Part shown: positions 36,491 through 47,004 of the stretch, in pieces
Position numbering within the stretch: the stretch's first letter is position 1
How the letters are laid out: every line of letters starts with the position of its first letter
Assembly: GCA_029259945.1 (NCBI GenBank)
Contig: JAJDEF010000008.1
Location: forward strand, 178,129 to 242,128
Source of the DNA: Planctomycetota bacterium
Lineage (GTDB): Bacteria > Planctomycetota > Planctomycetia > Pirellulales > Lacipirellulaceae
DNA length: 64,000 nt
Direction of reading: 5' to 3'
The notes under the pieces: model-generated
Told to the model about the DNA's origin: nothing
Database searches by the model: none
Seen by the model: only the letters and a program-made list of their open reading frames with translations
Position numbers and translations under genes: made by a program

Positions 36491-37642
36491 CTAGTCCAGC
36501 CAATCTTGTGCTTCGAGTCGCTCGGGCACATAGACTTCGGTGACGTAGCTGATGTCCTTGGAAATCAGCGATTCGACTTCCAGCTTAAAGTCGTTTTTCA
36601 ACATGCGTTGAATCTCGCTTTGCCACTTGCGCTTCTTCTCGAACCAGGGGTACTTAGCGATCTGCTTCGCTCGCTTTTTGTCATTATCGTTCAGCGCGAT
36701 TTTCACACTGTCCGACAAATCACAACGTTCAAAGTCGATGCTCCGCAGCCCAAGATACTTGGCGTCGGGAACTGCCATCCGCTGCGATTCAAACGCCAGA
36801 TTGATCGAGCCCTGCTTCAGCACGCTGTAAATATAGTATCCCCACGGGTCGTTATCTAAGACACAATAGATGGGCAGCTTCAATTCATTGTGCAAGCGAT
36901 GAAGCATACGCCGCACACCCCGTGGCGGTTGGCCCGCCCCGTGGGTAAGAATGCAATTATGCTTTTCCCAGAACTTGTCTTCGTTAAAGCGTTGCCAGAC
37001 GGTTCCTTTTTCGACATGGAGGATAAACTTGGCATCGCATTTTTTACGGCTGAGTTCGATGACTTCCGGTTCCACGATCGAAGGAATGGCATAACCACCG
37101 GAACCCATGCGCGAACAGTCGATCACATCGCCGCGATCTCGTAGCGTAATGTTGCCTACCATGGCACCTCGATTTTCAGCATACAGGTGCAGCTCTTCAC
37201 GAATCGAGTTCAATAGCACCTCAACGTCTTCGATAATCGTGTCACACTCGTTTTGCTCGTCGAAGGTATTTTCCTTCGCACCATCGATGGTGTGCTTGAG
37301 CATGTAGTACAGACCTCGAAGACTGGTCGTCTTGCCTTGGTCGAGCAGCTGCTTGCAACCGCTGGCAACCAATACCGTGCGCATATAGGCTTTGGCCTGC
37401 GAAAGATCGAACAACTGTCGGCGATTCTTGTTGTTGCCCATTTCAAGAATCCGCTTACGTGGGCTGTAGTGGATGTTCGAAAGGGTACGTGACGGAATAT
37501 CGACATACGGATCTCGCCTTGCATTGGCGGCTGTCACTACCCGATCGGCCAATCCCGTGAGTCGAGCCATGGTTTTCTTATCCCTAGGTGTCAACTTCAC
37601 CTTGGGTTTGCGCGGGGTGGTCGCGGGTCGTTTCTTTGCCAT
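36491..37642 (-). CDS. top6A: DNA topoisomerase VI subunit A (Spo11-like)
   Basis: 383 residues, matching archaeal Top6A length. This subunit makes the DNA double-strand cut. A winged-helix 5Y-CAP domain contains the catalytic tyrosine in TTSLRGLYYMLKHTI (about residue 110). The Toprim domain has the metal-binding Glu in ILHVEKGTVWQRF (about 210) and the DxD-type VLDNDPWGYYIYSV (about 260). A basic N-terminal tail (MAKKRPATTPRKPKVKLTPR) precedes the fold. Good ribosome site (GGAG). It follows subunit B on the same strand after 82 bp. Topo VI is typical of archaea and plants and scarce in bacteria. Confidence 0.93.
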   Translation of the reverse strand: MAKKRPATTPRKPKVKLTPRDKKTMARLTGLADRVVTAANARRDPYVDIPSRTLSNIHYSPRKRILEMGNNKNRRQLFDLSQAKAYMRTVLVASGCKQLLDQGKTTSLRGLYYMLKHTIDGAKENTFDEQNECDTIIEDVEVLLNSIREELHLYAENRGAMVGNITLRDRGDVIDCSRMGSGGYAIPSIVEPEVIELSRKKCDAKFILHVEKGTVWQRFNEDKFWEKHNCILTHGAGQPPRGVRRMLHRLHNELKLPIYCVLDNDPWGYYIYSVLKQGSINLAFESQRMAVPDAKYLGLRSIDFERCDLSDSVKIALNDNDKKRAKQIAKYPWFEKKRKWQSEIQRMLKNDFKLEVESLISKDISYVTEVYVPERLEAQDWLD

Positions 37643-37724
37643 CGTTTCTCCGTAGCTAGCCCTGGGTTAACGAGTCGAGGCCAGATAGTACGTTGATTTA
37701 GGGTAAATTGACGGACGAGTTGTT

Positions 37725-39803
37725 TCACTCTTCGGGTTCGTCTTCCGAACTGCTTGCACGGTTGATCGCTGCCGCGTGGGTTGACGGATCGACGATCAGT
37801 ACGTTGTCGCCGAGGTTCATCTCCGCGGGTTTTTCTTCCATAGGGCGGCCCCGGTCGTCAAGTTTCACATCGGCTTCGGCCGTGCGTCGCTTCGCAACTT
37901 TGACGAGTTGTTCGTAGAGTTCCGCCTGTTTTGCACCGTTGATTTCGCTTACCGCGGTCGAAACCTCCTTAAGATATCGCAGAAATACCTCTCGACGGTC
38001 TGATTGCTGCTTCACTCGAAGTCGACGGCGCAAGTACATGCCCAGCTTGCGTCCGACCGCCTGTAGTCCAAGTCGAATCTCTTTTTGGATCTCCGGGTAA
38101 TTGGCAATCGCTTCTTTCGATTCACTCGTGAACGGAACCCAAACACTGGCCACATGCACCATCAACGAAACGGGCCCACGCGGAAGTGAACCTCGCGATT
38201 GCCCCAGTCCATAGCTTCGCCAATTGGTGCCGACCACCATTTGCGTCACGGCACAGGCCGCTTGCTGAAACTGCAGCGGCACGCGATTGGCATAACGCAT
38301 GACCTCCATCGATTGCCCGTCCGAGATATTCACGTTCCTCATCGCTGAGAATAGTTTTTCGACGCCAGACGGCTTGAGCTTGCCCGGCGCTTGACGCGTG
38401 CCTAAAGCGGCCGCCTTAATGATCTTGTCAGCCGACTCTGAACCTAGGCCGTTAAACGTGTGAATCAGAAACTGGCGAATCGTGCGAGCGTCGGTTTCTT
38501 CGAGCAACTCATTGAGCAGATCTTTGGTCACATTCTGCGTCGGTGCCGACCCGCCATAGGCAAGGCCAACCTCAATTTGAAATGGATTGCCTCGATAAAC
38601 GGCCGGCGGGCGGGTGGCGGCCGTATAGAACTCCGCCGGTACTACGTGATGCAGACCTTTGAGAATGAGATCCTCGCCGATAGGGCAGATGCAATCGGTC
38701 GAGGGGTTCGAGATTTTCGTCTTTTGGATGGCCTGATAAAGAGCGTCGACTTCCGATCGTCCCACTTTTCCCGTGTTGCTTCGTGTGCTGACCCCCGCAG
38801 TTTGGCAAATTCGCTTCGCCACGGCTGGCGTTACACGCGAGAATTTTGTGCGGAAGAATTCAGAGAGGCTCATTCTCTCGGAATCCTCGAGGATCGTTGC
38901 CAGACGGCCTAGTTCGATGCCGTAAGGGTGGGGTTTGATTTCCTTCGGCTCTTTAGGCAATGCGTTGGTCGACCGTAGATAATCGTATTCATAATCATCA
39001 GAATCGAGGAAGTGCAGCGTGACATGCGGATTCGCGATGGCGGTTTGCTCGAGGTATTCTCCCACGCTACCACGACCGCGTACGAACTTTGCTTGCAGTT
39101 CGATGGTCACGCGCGTGCCGTGCGGTTGATCGACCCATTCGATGCCGTGTTTCTCGATATACTTGGTACCTTTATCACCTGGCGGAATGTCGACTCCGTC
39201 GCCTTTGCCGTTAAGGATTTTCGGCTGATTCTTTTTCGTGTCGATTTGAATTTCGTAGTAATGCGAAGGTTTACGCACCGAAACTTTCGAGATGATTTTT
39301 ACAGGCTTACCGGTTGTCTGCACGCCGTACATACCAGCCGCGCTAATGCCGATACCCTGTTGCCCACGACTTTGACGCAGCCTGTGGAACTTTGACCCAT
39401 AGAGCAACTTGCCAAAGATCAGCGGAATTTGTTTCTTGAGAATGCCTGGCCCGTTGTCTTGGATGCCCACCTTATAGCGGTCGTTGGACGTCTGTTGGAT
39501 GTGGACCCAAATCTCTGGCAAGATGCCGGCTTCTTCGCAGGCGTCTAGCGAGTTGTCGACCGCTTCTTTGACGGTGGTGAGCAGCGCCTTGCGTGGATTG
39601 TCGAACCCAAGTAGATGCCGGTTCTTGGCAAAGAACTCGCTGACAGAGATATCCCGTTGACTCGCAGCCATTGCCTTGGCCGTGGTCCGGCGCTTGGGCG
39701 CAGCACCGTTGCTCGCAGCAGTCGACGACGCAGCACGTTTCTTCGTGCTCCCAGGCTTCTTCTTTTTCAGAGGTGCTTTCTTCTTACGTTTCGCGGTCGC
39801 CAA
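37725..39803 (-). CDS. top6B: DNA topoisomerase VI subunit B
   Basis: 692 residues, TTG start with GGAG eight bases upstream. The ATPase subunit of topoisomerase VI. GHKL fold: N-box [15 protein letters not shown] (near residue 84), DNGPGI, the ATP lid [12 protein letters not shown], then an H2TH domain ([20 protein letters not shown]) and a transducer domain with the conserved [11 protein letters not shown] segment (lysine finger). The first 50 residues form a Lys/Ala/Ser-rich histone-like tail ([12 protein letters not shown] and similar) that is absent from textbook archaeal Top6B; it may bind DNA. Upstream partner of top6A, 82 bp apart. Confidence 0.93.
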   Translation of the reverse strand: MATAKRKKKAPLKKKKPGSTKKRAASSTAASNGAAPKRRTTAKAMAASQRDISVSEFFAKNRHLLGFDNPRKALLTTVKEAVDNSLDACEEAGILPEIWVHIQQTSNDRYKVGIQDNGPGILKKQIPLIFGKLLYGSKFHRLRQSRGQQGIGISAAGMYGVQTTGKPVKIISKVSVRKPSHYYEIQIDTKKNQPKILNGKGDGVDIPPGDKGTKYIEKHGIEWVDQPHGTRVTIELQAKFVRGRGSVGEYLEQTAIANPHVTLHFLDSDDYEYDYLRSTNALPKEPKEIKPHPYGIELGRLATILEDSERMSLSEFFRTKFSRVTPAVAKRICQTAGVSTRSNTGKVGRSEVDALYQAIQKTKISNPSTDCICPIGEDLILKGLHHVVPAEFYTAATRPPAVYRGNPFQIEVGLAYGGSAPTQNVTKDLLNELLEETDARTIRQFLIHTFNGLGSESADKIIKAAALGTRQAPGKLKPSGVEKLFSAMRNVNISDGQSMEVMRYANRVPLQFQQAACAVTQMVVGTNWRSYGLGQSRGSLPRGPVSLMVHVASVWVPFTSESKEAIANYPEIQKEIRLGLQAVGRKLGMYLRRRLRVKQQSDRREVFLRYLKEVSTAVSEINGAKQAELYEQLVKVAKRRTAEADVKLDDRGRPMEEKPAEMNLGDNVLIVDPSTHAAAINRASSSEDEPEE

Positions 39804-40180
39804 GGGGGCGTCTCCGTATGTTGAAGTGTCATGCCCGCAGGAATCAGCAGGGCTTGTGGTGGAAAGGAGCTTGGTAAAGTTTGGTGGTTCCGAGGATTAT
39901 AGCGGCAAAATCGGTGCTTACCCAGGGCTTGTTACTAGCAACAACTCGCACAAGAAGTACACCCGTTACGGCCCGCCTACAAAAACTCATCGTCAGGACC
40001 CCTCCTAGCCGACATGCTACTTAGAGACCCCGCCGGCCTCCTATTTGCGGCCACCCACCTGTAGGGCTCAAAAATATTGTCCACCCAGACGACTCTGCTT
40101 CGACCCAAAGTGCCGCCGACAAATAGAGAGTCGGTTGCCGATATCAGCAGAGTCTACCGTCTATACCAAGGAGGGGATTC
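39804..40180 (+). other. 377-bp intergenic region
   Basis: Gap between the divergently transcribed top6B and the small secreted-protein gene. I see no gene or RNA. It must hold promoters for both directions. A strong AAGGAGGGG ribosome site lies at its right end. Confidence 0.5.
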
Positions 40181-40567
40181 ATGGTTACCCGATTGATTGG
40201 TTCGAGCTTGTTTGCAATTTTGTTGGCTGGTGTCTGGCAGTGTGGCCAGGCAACTGCCGTGGAGGGGCACTGGAAACGAACGATCAGTTACCAGAACAAG
40301 AGCGATCTGTTTTACAACAATCAGGTTGGCCCTTGCCCTAGTGGAACTGCCGCGCAGATGTATGTTGCGCCACTTCCCGTACCAGCAAATGTTGGCCATA
40401 CCTATACGACCTACCAACCGCTGATGCCGCAAGAGTTTCTCAATCGCCATACCCGTTCGCACTATGCCTACCAAAAAGGCGCAGGGTGGTCGCGTGCCAA
40501 AGTTCGCTACCGTACACGTGGTTTGATATGGCAAGACATTGTTCACAATATCAGCAGTCGCTTTTAA
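40181..40567 (+). CDS. small secreted protein, unknown
   Basis: 128 residues with an unusually strong ribosome site (AAGGAGGGG) before the ATG. N-terminal signal peptide (LIGSSLFAILLAGVWQCGQATA). The mature part is rich in Tyr, His, Gln and Pro (YNNQVGPCPSGTAAQMYVA, HTYTTYQPLMPQEFLNRH). No known family. It lies 38 bp before a second small exported Tyr/His-rich protein on the same strand, and they are probably co-expressed surface or periplasmic proteins. Confidence 0.6.
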   Translation: MVTRLIGSSLFAILLAGVWQCGQATAVEGHWKRTISYQNKSDLFYNNQVGPCPSGTAAQMYVAPLPVPANVGHTYTTYQPLMPQEFLNRHTRSHYAYQKGAGWSRAKVRYRTRGLIWQDIVHNISSRF

Positions 40568-40605
40568 ACCGAAGCCGAAAACTACGAGAAACAAAGGACA
40601 GTAAC

Positions 40606-40983
40606 GTGTTCAAAAAAATACTATTAACTCTTAGCGTGGTGGTCGTGGGCGTGGCCGTCTACGCAGCTCCCGCTGAAGCAGCCTCGCCGTATTTGCGGTC
40701 TTCGAAACGTGCCCAAAAATACAATTGGCACGCCAACTATGCCCATTCCGAGTATGGTCGTCCCGTGGCGTTGGTCGTTCCGCCGACGGCAAACCTACAG
40801 ACTAACTGGAGTTGGGGTGCGTCTAGCTCGCACGTTTCACGTATCGATCACCAGTTTGGTCGCAATTACCCAGGTCCAGGCCCGTTTGGGGGTAATTTTC
40901 GCAACACGCCTCGATGGCCAGGTAGCACGCACCATTTTGGTGTCTATCATGTGCGTGCCCCATGGTACCCCACCCAGCGATAA
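40606..40983 (+). CDS. small secreted protein, unknown
   Basis: 125 residues from the GTG at 40606 (AAAGGACAG upstream); the frame stays open to 40486 only by reading across the previous gene in another frame. Signal peptide FKKILLTLSVVVVGVAVYAA, then a mature part rich in Tyr, His, Asn, Pro and Trp (YNWHANYAHSEYGRPV, TNWSWGASSSHVSR, HHFGVYHVRAPW). No cysteines and no known domain. It follows the other small secreted protein within 38 bp. Confidence 0.65.
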   Translation: MFKKILLTLSVVVVGVAVYAAPAEAASPYLRSSKRAQKYNWHANYAHSEYGRPVALVVPPTANLQTNWSWGASSSHVSRIDHQFGRNYPGPGPFGGNFRNTPRWPGSTHHFGVYHVRAPWYPTQR

Positions 40984-41127
40984 GGCGAGTACAGTCCTGC
41001 CCACGCGGCCCCTGCTTACAGAATCGGTGTGGGAGCCGGGTGTTGCACCGGAGCAATCGTTCTATAATCATAGGCGTTGAGTCTTCAGCAGCGCCACAGA
41101 GCGGCTGGTCCAATCAAGGGTGACACG

Positions 41128-41715
41128 TTGAATCTACAGATCATTCATTATCCCCATCCCACTTTGAGGCACGTCTCGAAGCCGTTGAAGCGTGTGGATA
41201 ACGAGCTGCGCGAGATGGTCGCGCAGATGTTCGAGTTAATGTATGAAAACGAGGGGGTAGGACTCGCAGCCAATCAGGTGGATCTTCCTTATCGTTTGTT
41301 CGTTGCTAATCCTACCGGCAATCCCTCAGATAAAGACGCTGAGCGTGCGTTTATCAACCCGGTGCTCAGCGGCGGCAAGGAGCAGGAAGAGGGCGAAGAA
41401 GGCTGCCTGAGCATTCCTGGTGTGTTGGGGCCGGTAGTTCGCAATAAACGCATCACGATCGAAGCCTACGACCTATCGGGCGAATCGTTTGTGGGTGAAG
41501 TCGAGGGGCTCTTTGCGAGAGTCGTGCAGCACGAGATCGATCATCTCGATGGAAAGCTCTTTATCGACCGTTTGGCACCTACTCAGTTTGCAGAAATCAA
41601 GGACGAGCTCGAGGAATTTGAATTCGATTTCCACAGCAAGCGCGATTGTGGCGAGATACCTTCGGATGAACAGATTGCCCAGCGTTTGGAAGAGCTAGAG
41701 CAATTGCGGACTTAG
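41128..41715 (+). CDS. def: peptide deformylase
   Basis: 195 residues from the TTG at 41128, which has AAGGG ahead of it; an earlier in-frame start would add 17 unrelated residues. Removes the formyl group from the N-terminal methionine of new proteins. All three motifs are present: GVGLAANQV (motif 1), EGCLSIPG (motif 2, metal Cys) and HEIDHLDG (motif 3). The C-terminal extension is charged (EFEFDFHSKRDCGEIP). It lies 22 bp before fmt, as in many bacteria, so formylation and deformylation are co-expressed. Confidence 0.95.
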   Translation: MNLQIIHYPHPTLRHVSKPLKRVDNELREMVAQMFELMYENEGVGLAANQVDLPYRLFVANPTGNPSDKDAERAFINPVLSGGKEQEEGEEGCLSIPGVLGPVVRNKRITIEAYDLSGESFVGEVEGLFARVVQHEIDHLDGKLFIDRLAPTQFAEIKDELEEFEFDFHSKRDCGEIPSDEQIAQRLEELEQLRT

Positions 41716-41737
41716 CCGATAGTCGGTAGGGGGCTGA

Positions 41738-42676
41738 ATGCGTATCGTTGTCTTAGGAACGGGTCCGTTTGCCGTGCCATTGTTGCGGCGACTTAGTGAA
41801 TCGCCGCATGACGTGGTTTGCGCCGTTTCCCGTCCTCCGAAAGGCAGACGTGCCGCACCAGCGCCGGTTTACGTTGCGGCTGAAGAACTTGGCATTGAAA
41901 CTTGGTTGCCGGAGACCGTGAATTCGGAGGACGCACGAGCCAAGCTGGCCGAGTATGCTGCTGATTTGCTGATGGTGTGCGATTATGGCGAGATACTCAA
42001 ATCGTCAACATTAGAAGTGACGCGGTTGGGCGGGATTAACTTGCATGGTTCGCTGCTGCCCAAGTATCGTGGGGCGGCACCGGTGCAGTGGGCGGTTCTG
42101 AATGGCGAACCCGAAACGGGCAATACGATCATTCAAATGACACCGGGGCTCGACGCAGGGCCTAGCCTTGGGGTTCAGCGTATTGCTATCGACCCCGACG
42201 AGACCGCCGGCGAGCTAGAAGCTCGCATGGCCGAGTTGGGTGCCGACTTGGTTCTCGATGTGGTACGGCAGCTGGACGAGGGAGCGACTCATCCTGTCCC
42301 GCAGGACAAGAGTCTAGCGACGAAGGCCCCTCGGCTGCACAAGCAGCAGGGCGAGATCGATTGGGCGCAGACGGCTCAGCAAATCAAGAATCAAGTTCGC
42401 GCGTTGCAGCCTTGGCCGCGTGCTTTCACCCATTGGCAGCGTGCAGAGGGCGAGCCGTTGCGGCTGATTGTTCACCGCACGGTCGTCGAGAGCACTACGC
42501 CTTTTCCGTCCGAGGCTTTGCCAGGGCAGATCGTGGCGGTGGAGCCCATGTTGCTGGTAGCGACTGGCGAACATTGTTTAGGGCTAGAGCAAGTTCAGCC
42601 GGCTGGAAAACGGGCAATGGCTTCTGGCGAGTTCTTGCGCGGGTATGCTGTGCAAGTGGGCGACCGATTGAGTTGA
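41738..42676 (+). CDS. fmt: methionyl-tRNA formyltransferase
   Basis: 312 residues. Formylates initiator methionyl-tRNA using 10-formyl-THF. VLGTGPFAVPLLRRL at the N-terminus, NLHGSLLPKYRGAAPVQWAV (the catalytic Asn-His and the SLLP motif) near residue 107, and TIIQMTPGLDAGP follow the family pattern. The C-terminal OB-fold domain is present (VRALQPWPRAF). Second gene of the def-fmt pair. Its stop is immediately followed by the convergent stop of the glutamate-synthase-like gene, with no base between. Confidence 0.95.
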   Translation: MRIVVLGTGPFAVPLLRRLSESPHDVVCAVSRPPKGRRAAPAPVYVAAEELGIETWLPETVNSEDARAKLAEYAADLLMVCDYGEILKSSTLEVTRLGGINLHGSLLPKYRGAAPVQWAVLNGEPETGNTIIQMTPGLDAGPSLGVQRIAIDPDETAGELEARMAELGADLVLDVVRQLDEGATHPVPQDKSLATKAPRLHKQQGEIDWAQTAQQIKNQVRALQPWPRAFTHWQRAEGEPLRLIVHRTVVESTTPFPSEALPGQIVAVEPMLLVATGEHCLGLEQVQPAGKRAMASGEFLRGYAVQVGDRLS

Positions 42677-44242
42677 CTAAACGAGCTGCAGATCGCTTTG
42701 GAACTGGGGCACTTCGTCGAGTGGCCCGCCCGTCCAGGCGAGAGCGGCCTCTTGGTCTTCCGCCGAAGGGAGACTCCACTCTGGCTGGTAGCCAAAGACC
42801 TCAGCAGCGGGAGTCGACCGTAGGGCTTCGCCTAAGATCTCGAACTGATCGATGGTTGTCAGTGTGGGGTGGTTGATACCACAGGCGTGGCAGAGTCGTA
42901 GTAGTTCTTTGCGGAACGACACCAAGTAGTTGGCAAGCCGTGCGCTCTTTAGTTCGGGGTCGAGTCCACGCATGAGCCATTTGTTTTGGGTGGCAATGCC
43001 GGTAGGGCAGAAGCCGGTGTGGCAGCGCTGGGCTTGGATGCAGCCAATCGAGAGCAGCGCTTCACGACCCACGTTGATCATGTCGCAACCAAGACCAAAG
43101 GCGAGTAGAGCAGCTTCGGGGAATCCAAGCTTGCCCGAGCCGATGAACACGACATCTTGGTGCATGTCGAGTTGAACGAACTCGCGATAGACGCTGCTCA
43201 TGCCACGTTTGAAGGGCATGGCGACGTGGTCGGCAAACACGAGCGGCGCCGCGCCGGTGCCCCCTTCGCCGCCATCAATGGTAATAAAATCAACGCCCCG
43301 TTCGGTGGTGGACATTTGGTAGGCGAGGTGTTGCCAGAATTCGATTTCGCCGACGGCCGACTTAATGCCGACGGGCAGGCCGGTTTCGTCGGCCAGCAGC
43401 TCGACGAAGTCGAGCAGGCTGTCGACATCGTGAAATTCGCTATGGCTGGCGGGGCTTGCGCAGTCTTGGCCGAGCGGGATGCCCCGAGCAGCGGCGATTT
43501 CGGGGGTGATTTTTGCGGCAGGCAACATTCCGCCGACGCCCGGTTTGGCACCTTGGCTGAGTTTGATTTCAAGCGAGCGGACGGGGTTTGCCGTAACGAC
43601 TTCTTTGAGTCGGTCGAGGCTGAAGCGGCCGTTTTCATCGCGGCAGCTAAAATAGCCTGTGCCGATTTGCAAAGTAAGGTTGCCGCCCTGTTTGTGGTAG
43701 GGCGAGACGCCTCCTTCGCCCGTGTTGTGTAATGCACCTGCAAGTTTGGCGCCACCGTTGAGCGCTGCGATCGCTGGGCCGCTTAATGAGCCGAAGCTCA
43801 TTGCAGAGATGTTGATGACCGATTGAGGGCGAAACGCTTTGGCGCGACCACGTGCTTGGCCTAGGACTTTGGCACAGTGGAGCGAATAGGTTGGGTCGTG
43901 ACCGGGTTGGCCCGATAATGGGTTGGAGAGTGGAAAGGTGCTTTGCTTGATAATCAGATGGTTGGTGTGCTGTTCGGCATCGACGGTGGTGCCGAAGCCG
44001 AAGTAGTTGTTTTGTTTTTTCGACGAAGCGTAGACCCAGCGGCGTTGGGCGCGGCTGAAGGGGCGCTCCTCGTTGTCGCTGGCGACGATGTACTGCCGAA
44101 GTTCGGGCCCGATGTGTTCGAGCCAAAAGCGGAAGTGTCCGACGATCGGAAAGATTCGCAAGATGGAATGCTTGCGTTGGAAAATGTCGTAGAGCGCCAG
44201 CCCAAGGATGGCGAGTAGACTGATGGTTAATATCCAACCCAT
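42677..44242 (-). CDS. FMN-binding glutamate synthase-like protein
   Basis: 521 residues: a stand-alone version of the synthase domain of GltB, with an N-terminal membrane helix (MGWILTISLLAILGLALYDI). The FMN/2-oxoglutarate barrel motifs are MSFGSLSGPAIAALNGGAKL, HNTGEGGVSPYH, LSQGAKPGVGGMLP and FITIDGGEGGTGAAPLVF. Three cysteines (CIQAQRCHTGFC) match the 3Fe-4S site. There is no amidotransferase domain, so it cannot use glutamine by itself; its electron donor and substrate are uncertain. Annotated in many genomes as an FMN-binding glutamate synthase family protein. Convergent with fmt. Confidence 0.88.
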   Translation of the reverse strand: MGWILTISLLAILGLALYDIFQRKHSILRIFPIVGHFRFWLEHIGPELRQYIVASDNEERPFSRAQRRWVYASSKKQNNYFGFGTTVDAEQHTNHLIIKQSTFPLSNPLSGQPGHDPTYSLHCAKVLGQARGRAKAFRPQSVINISAMSFGSLSGPAIAALNGGAKLAGALHNTGEGGVSPYHKQGGNLTLQIGTGYFSCRDENGRFSLDRLKEVVTANPVRSLEIKLSQGAKPGVGGMLPAAKITPEIAAARGIPLGQDCASPASHSEFHDVDSLLDFVELLADETGLPVGIKSAVGEIEFWQHLAYQMSTTERGVDFITIDGGEGGTGAAPLVFADHVAMPFKRGMSSVYREFVQLDMHQDVVFIGSGKLGFPEAALLAFGLGCDMINVGREALLSIGCIQAQRCHTGFCPTGIATQNKWLMRGLDPELKSARLANYLVSFRKELLRLCHACGINHPTLTTIDQFEILGEALRSTPAAEVFGYQPEWSLPSAEDQEAALAWTGGPLDEVPQFQSDLQLV

Positions 44243-45019
<777 letters not shown>

Positions 45020-45349
45020 TTGGCTTATAGCGAAGATCTTGCTGAGCGGATTCGTGCGATCTTGTCGGATGTCGACGGGGTGACCGAGCAGAAGATGTTC
45101 GGCGGGATTGCCTTTATGGTTTGTGGCAACATGTGTTGTGGCGTGTTGGGCGACGAGTTGCTGTTGCGCCTTGGGCCCGATCGGACGCGGCGTGCGCTCA
45201 AAGAGCCGCACACGCGGAAGATGGATTTCACCGGCCGTGTGATTAAGAGTATGCTTTTTGTCGGGCCTGCGGCAATCGAGACGACGTCGGGCTTAATGCG
45301 TTGGGTGAACAACGGAGTCGATTTTGTGTCGCAGTTGCCGGCGAAGTGA
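45020..45349 (+). CDS. TfoX N-terminal domain protein
   Basis: 109 residues, TTG start, with AGGAGG somewhat far upstream. Matches the TfoX/Sxy N-terminal domain: LAERIRAILSDVDGVTEQKM, FGGIAFMVCGNMCCGV and LLRLGPDRTRRALKEP, ending before any C-terminal TfoX domain. The domain occurs in competence regulators, but the many stand-alone copies in bacteria have no proven function. The CCG in NMCCGV is an odd pair of cysteines. Monocistronic between two repeat-rich gaps. Confidence 0.85.
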   Translation: MAYSEDLAERIRAILSDVDGVTEQKMFGGIAFMVCGNMCCGVLGDELLLRLGPDRTRRALKEPHTRKMDFTGRVIKSMLFVGPAAIETTSGLMRWVNNGVDFVSQLPAK

Positions 45350-45380
45350 AGTGGGCTGCTCGTGTTTTTGGTGGTGGTGA

Positions 45381-45410
45381 TTTACCGCAGAGGTCGCTGA
45401 GAGCGCGGAG
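45381..45410. repeat. ACCGCAGAGG-type repeat, partial copy
   Basis: TTTACCGCAGAGGTCGCTGA followed by GAGCGCGGAG: one arm of the dispersed ACC(A/G)CAGAGG...CAGAG repeat that recurs at 47234, 48821, 53226 and 56319. No matching second arm here. Confidence 0.55.
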
Positions 45411-45442
45411 GTAATTGTGGGGTGGCATCCTACTTTGTTAGG

Positions 45443-46684
45443 TTAAGTAGGTGAAATGTCCTTTCCTTCGATGGGGCACCCAAATTTCCCAACGACATTT
45501 CCAAGTCGTTCTATTTCTTTTTTGGGCATTGGAAGATCCAGTGGCAAAAATACGATGTGGCGAAGGATATGTTTCGCACCGGGCAATTCTACGGTGTTGG
45601 ATTCAGAATTGTCGATTGCGAGTTGTAAACTGGAATGCGTTGTCGCGTCAAATCCGCAGCTCCAGAGTTTATTTACCAGCAGCTTGGGCTGATCTACCAT
45701 GACAGCGAAAACCCAATAGGTGGGGCATCTCGCCTGAAACCCAATCGGTAGTATTTTGTCATTTGCTTGGGAAATAGATCGAATTAATCGTTCGCCGCGG
45801 CTTTTGCGTAGCTCGATTGCGTTGGAGTCAAAACGACGTATTTTCTGAGCCAGCAGGCTGAGCAATGCGTCAGAGGGTTGCTTGCGAATCCGGTCGAAAA
45901 ATGCCTCTCCAGCAAACCCTTTGGCCATTCCTGCTGCCATCGAGTCATGGTCGGATCCGACGGCTCGAAATCCCAATCGCATTGCAGCAGCAATGGGCCA
46001 GCTAGAAATCGTTTTGACAAAAGCGTATTTCAAGATTTTCTTCAGGTATTCCCGTTTTGGCTGAATGGGCCATTGGCGGTGATTTGCTTCCAGTTTTTCT
46101 TTCAGTAGTGGGTCGCGGACGAAAAGTACGGCCCCGCCTAGGGCGGTGTTTGTCTTGATCGAACCAAAGCTGAACATGGAAACATCGGCCGATTTTGAAC
46201 CACATTCATGGTTTCCGACATAAGCTTGGGCGCAGTCTTCAATCAACATCAGGTTGTTGCGTTTCGCGAGGTCCGCGATCTCTTTCATTTCACACTGGCC
46301 ACCCATTAAATGAGCGATCACAATGGCGCGGGTTTTGGGGGTGATTTTTGATTCGATTTCCTCTGCAGAAGGCGAGAGGGATTTCCAGTCAACATCGGCA
46401 CCAACGACCATCAGTCGGTGTTTTTTGGCAATTCGCGGCATATCACGAATCGTCAGTCCGGAAAAAATGATTTGCGAGCCAGGTTGCCAGCCGACGGTTT
46501 GTAGCAGTAAATCAAAACCGCTTCTTACCGAAAGACACGTAAAGGTGTCGTTGGATTTGAAGCTTTGCGCTATTTCGATTTTCGCCCGAGAAGCGGGTTG
46601 CGGCCAAACACAATAGTACAGTGCAGTGACCAGCTCAGTTGTCTTGATTTCAATTCGTTTACGAGCCCACATCGCTACGCCCAC
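45443..46684 (-). CDS. DegT/DnrJ/EryC1/StrS-family aminotransferase
   Basis: 413 residues. PLP-dependent sugar or small-molecule aminotransferase fold: AIVIAHLMGGQCEMKEIADL, the PLP-binding Asp in LIEDCAQAYVG, and the Schiff-base lysine in FSFGSIKTNTALGGAVL (about residue 189). No glycosyltransferase or NDP-sugar gene is adjacent, so its pathway is open. The long C-terminal half is less conserved. The local base composition looks more AT-rich than in neighbouring housekeeping genes, which could mean transfer. The start is poorly defined; the opening residues MGVAMWARKRIE fit two ATG codons. Confidence 0.78.
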   Translation of the reverse strand: MGVAMWARKRIEIKTTELVTALYYCVWPQPASRAKIEIAQSFKSNDTFTCLSVRSGFDLLLQTVGWQPGSQIIFSGLTIRDMPRIAKKHRLMVVGADVDWKSLSPSAEEIESKITPKTRAIVIAHLMGGQCEMKEIADLAKRNNLMLIEDCAQAYVGNHECGSKSADVSMFSFGSIKTNTALGGAVLFVRDPLLKEKLEANHRQWPIQPKREYLKKILKYAFVKTISSWPIAAAMRLGFRAVGSDHDSMAAGMAKGFAGEAFFDRIRKQPSDALLSLLAQKIRRFDSNAIELRKSRGERLIRSISQANDKILPIGFQARCPTYWVFAVMVDQPKLLVNKLWSCGFDATTHSSLQLAIDNSESNTVELPGAKHILRHIVFLPLDLPMPKKEIERLGNVVGKFGCPIEGKDISPT

Positions 46685-47004
46685 AACGTACTAAATGGTC
46701 TATGTAACACTCGATAGTATCAAGTCTGTTAGAGCGAGTGAAGCGAAGTGGAACTTAACGCAAGTGCGCAGGGTGCGCTTCGCTTGCTGCGAGAACCCTG
46801 TAATAGTAGCGTGGTTCGGGCCAGGATGGCCCGGCTATGGGCGGGGTTGTTGTGAGGTGCGGAATGTTTTGGTGCTGATTTGTCGCGCTTATTGGTTGAT
46901 AGCACAGGTGATTTCGGGTCGCCTTTGGGGCGGGCTGGCGTGTATCATGGAGGGCTCGATATCGTTAGGCGTCGAACGATTTTTTTGTACGGAGGGATCG
47001 TGGC
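46685..47004. other. 320-bp intergenic region with a GGCCAGGATGGCC motif
   Basis: No gene. A 6-bp palindrome with 5-base loop (CGGGCC-AGGAT-GGCCCG, 46817-46833) is followed by GGCTATGGGCGGGG. The same unit appears at 52851. The stretch at 46735-46795 reads like degenerate direct repeats of GCGAAG/GCGCTTCG. Confidence 0.5.
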
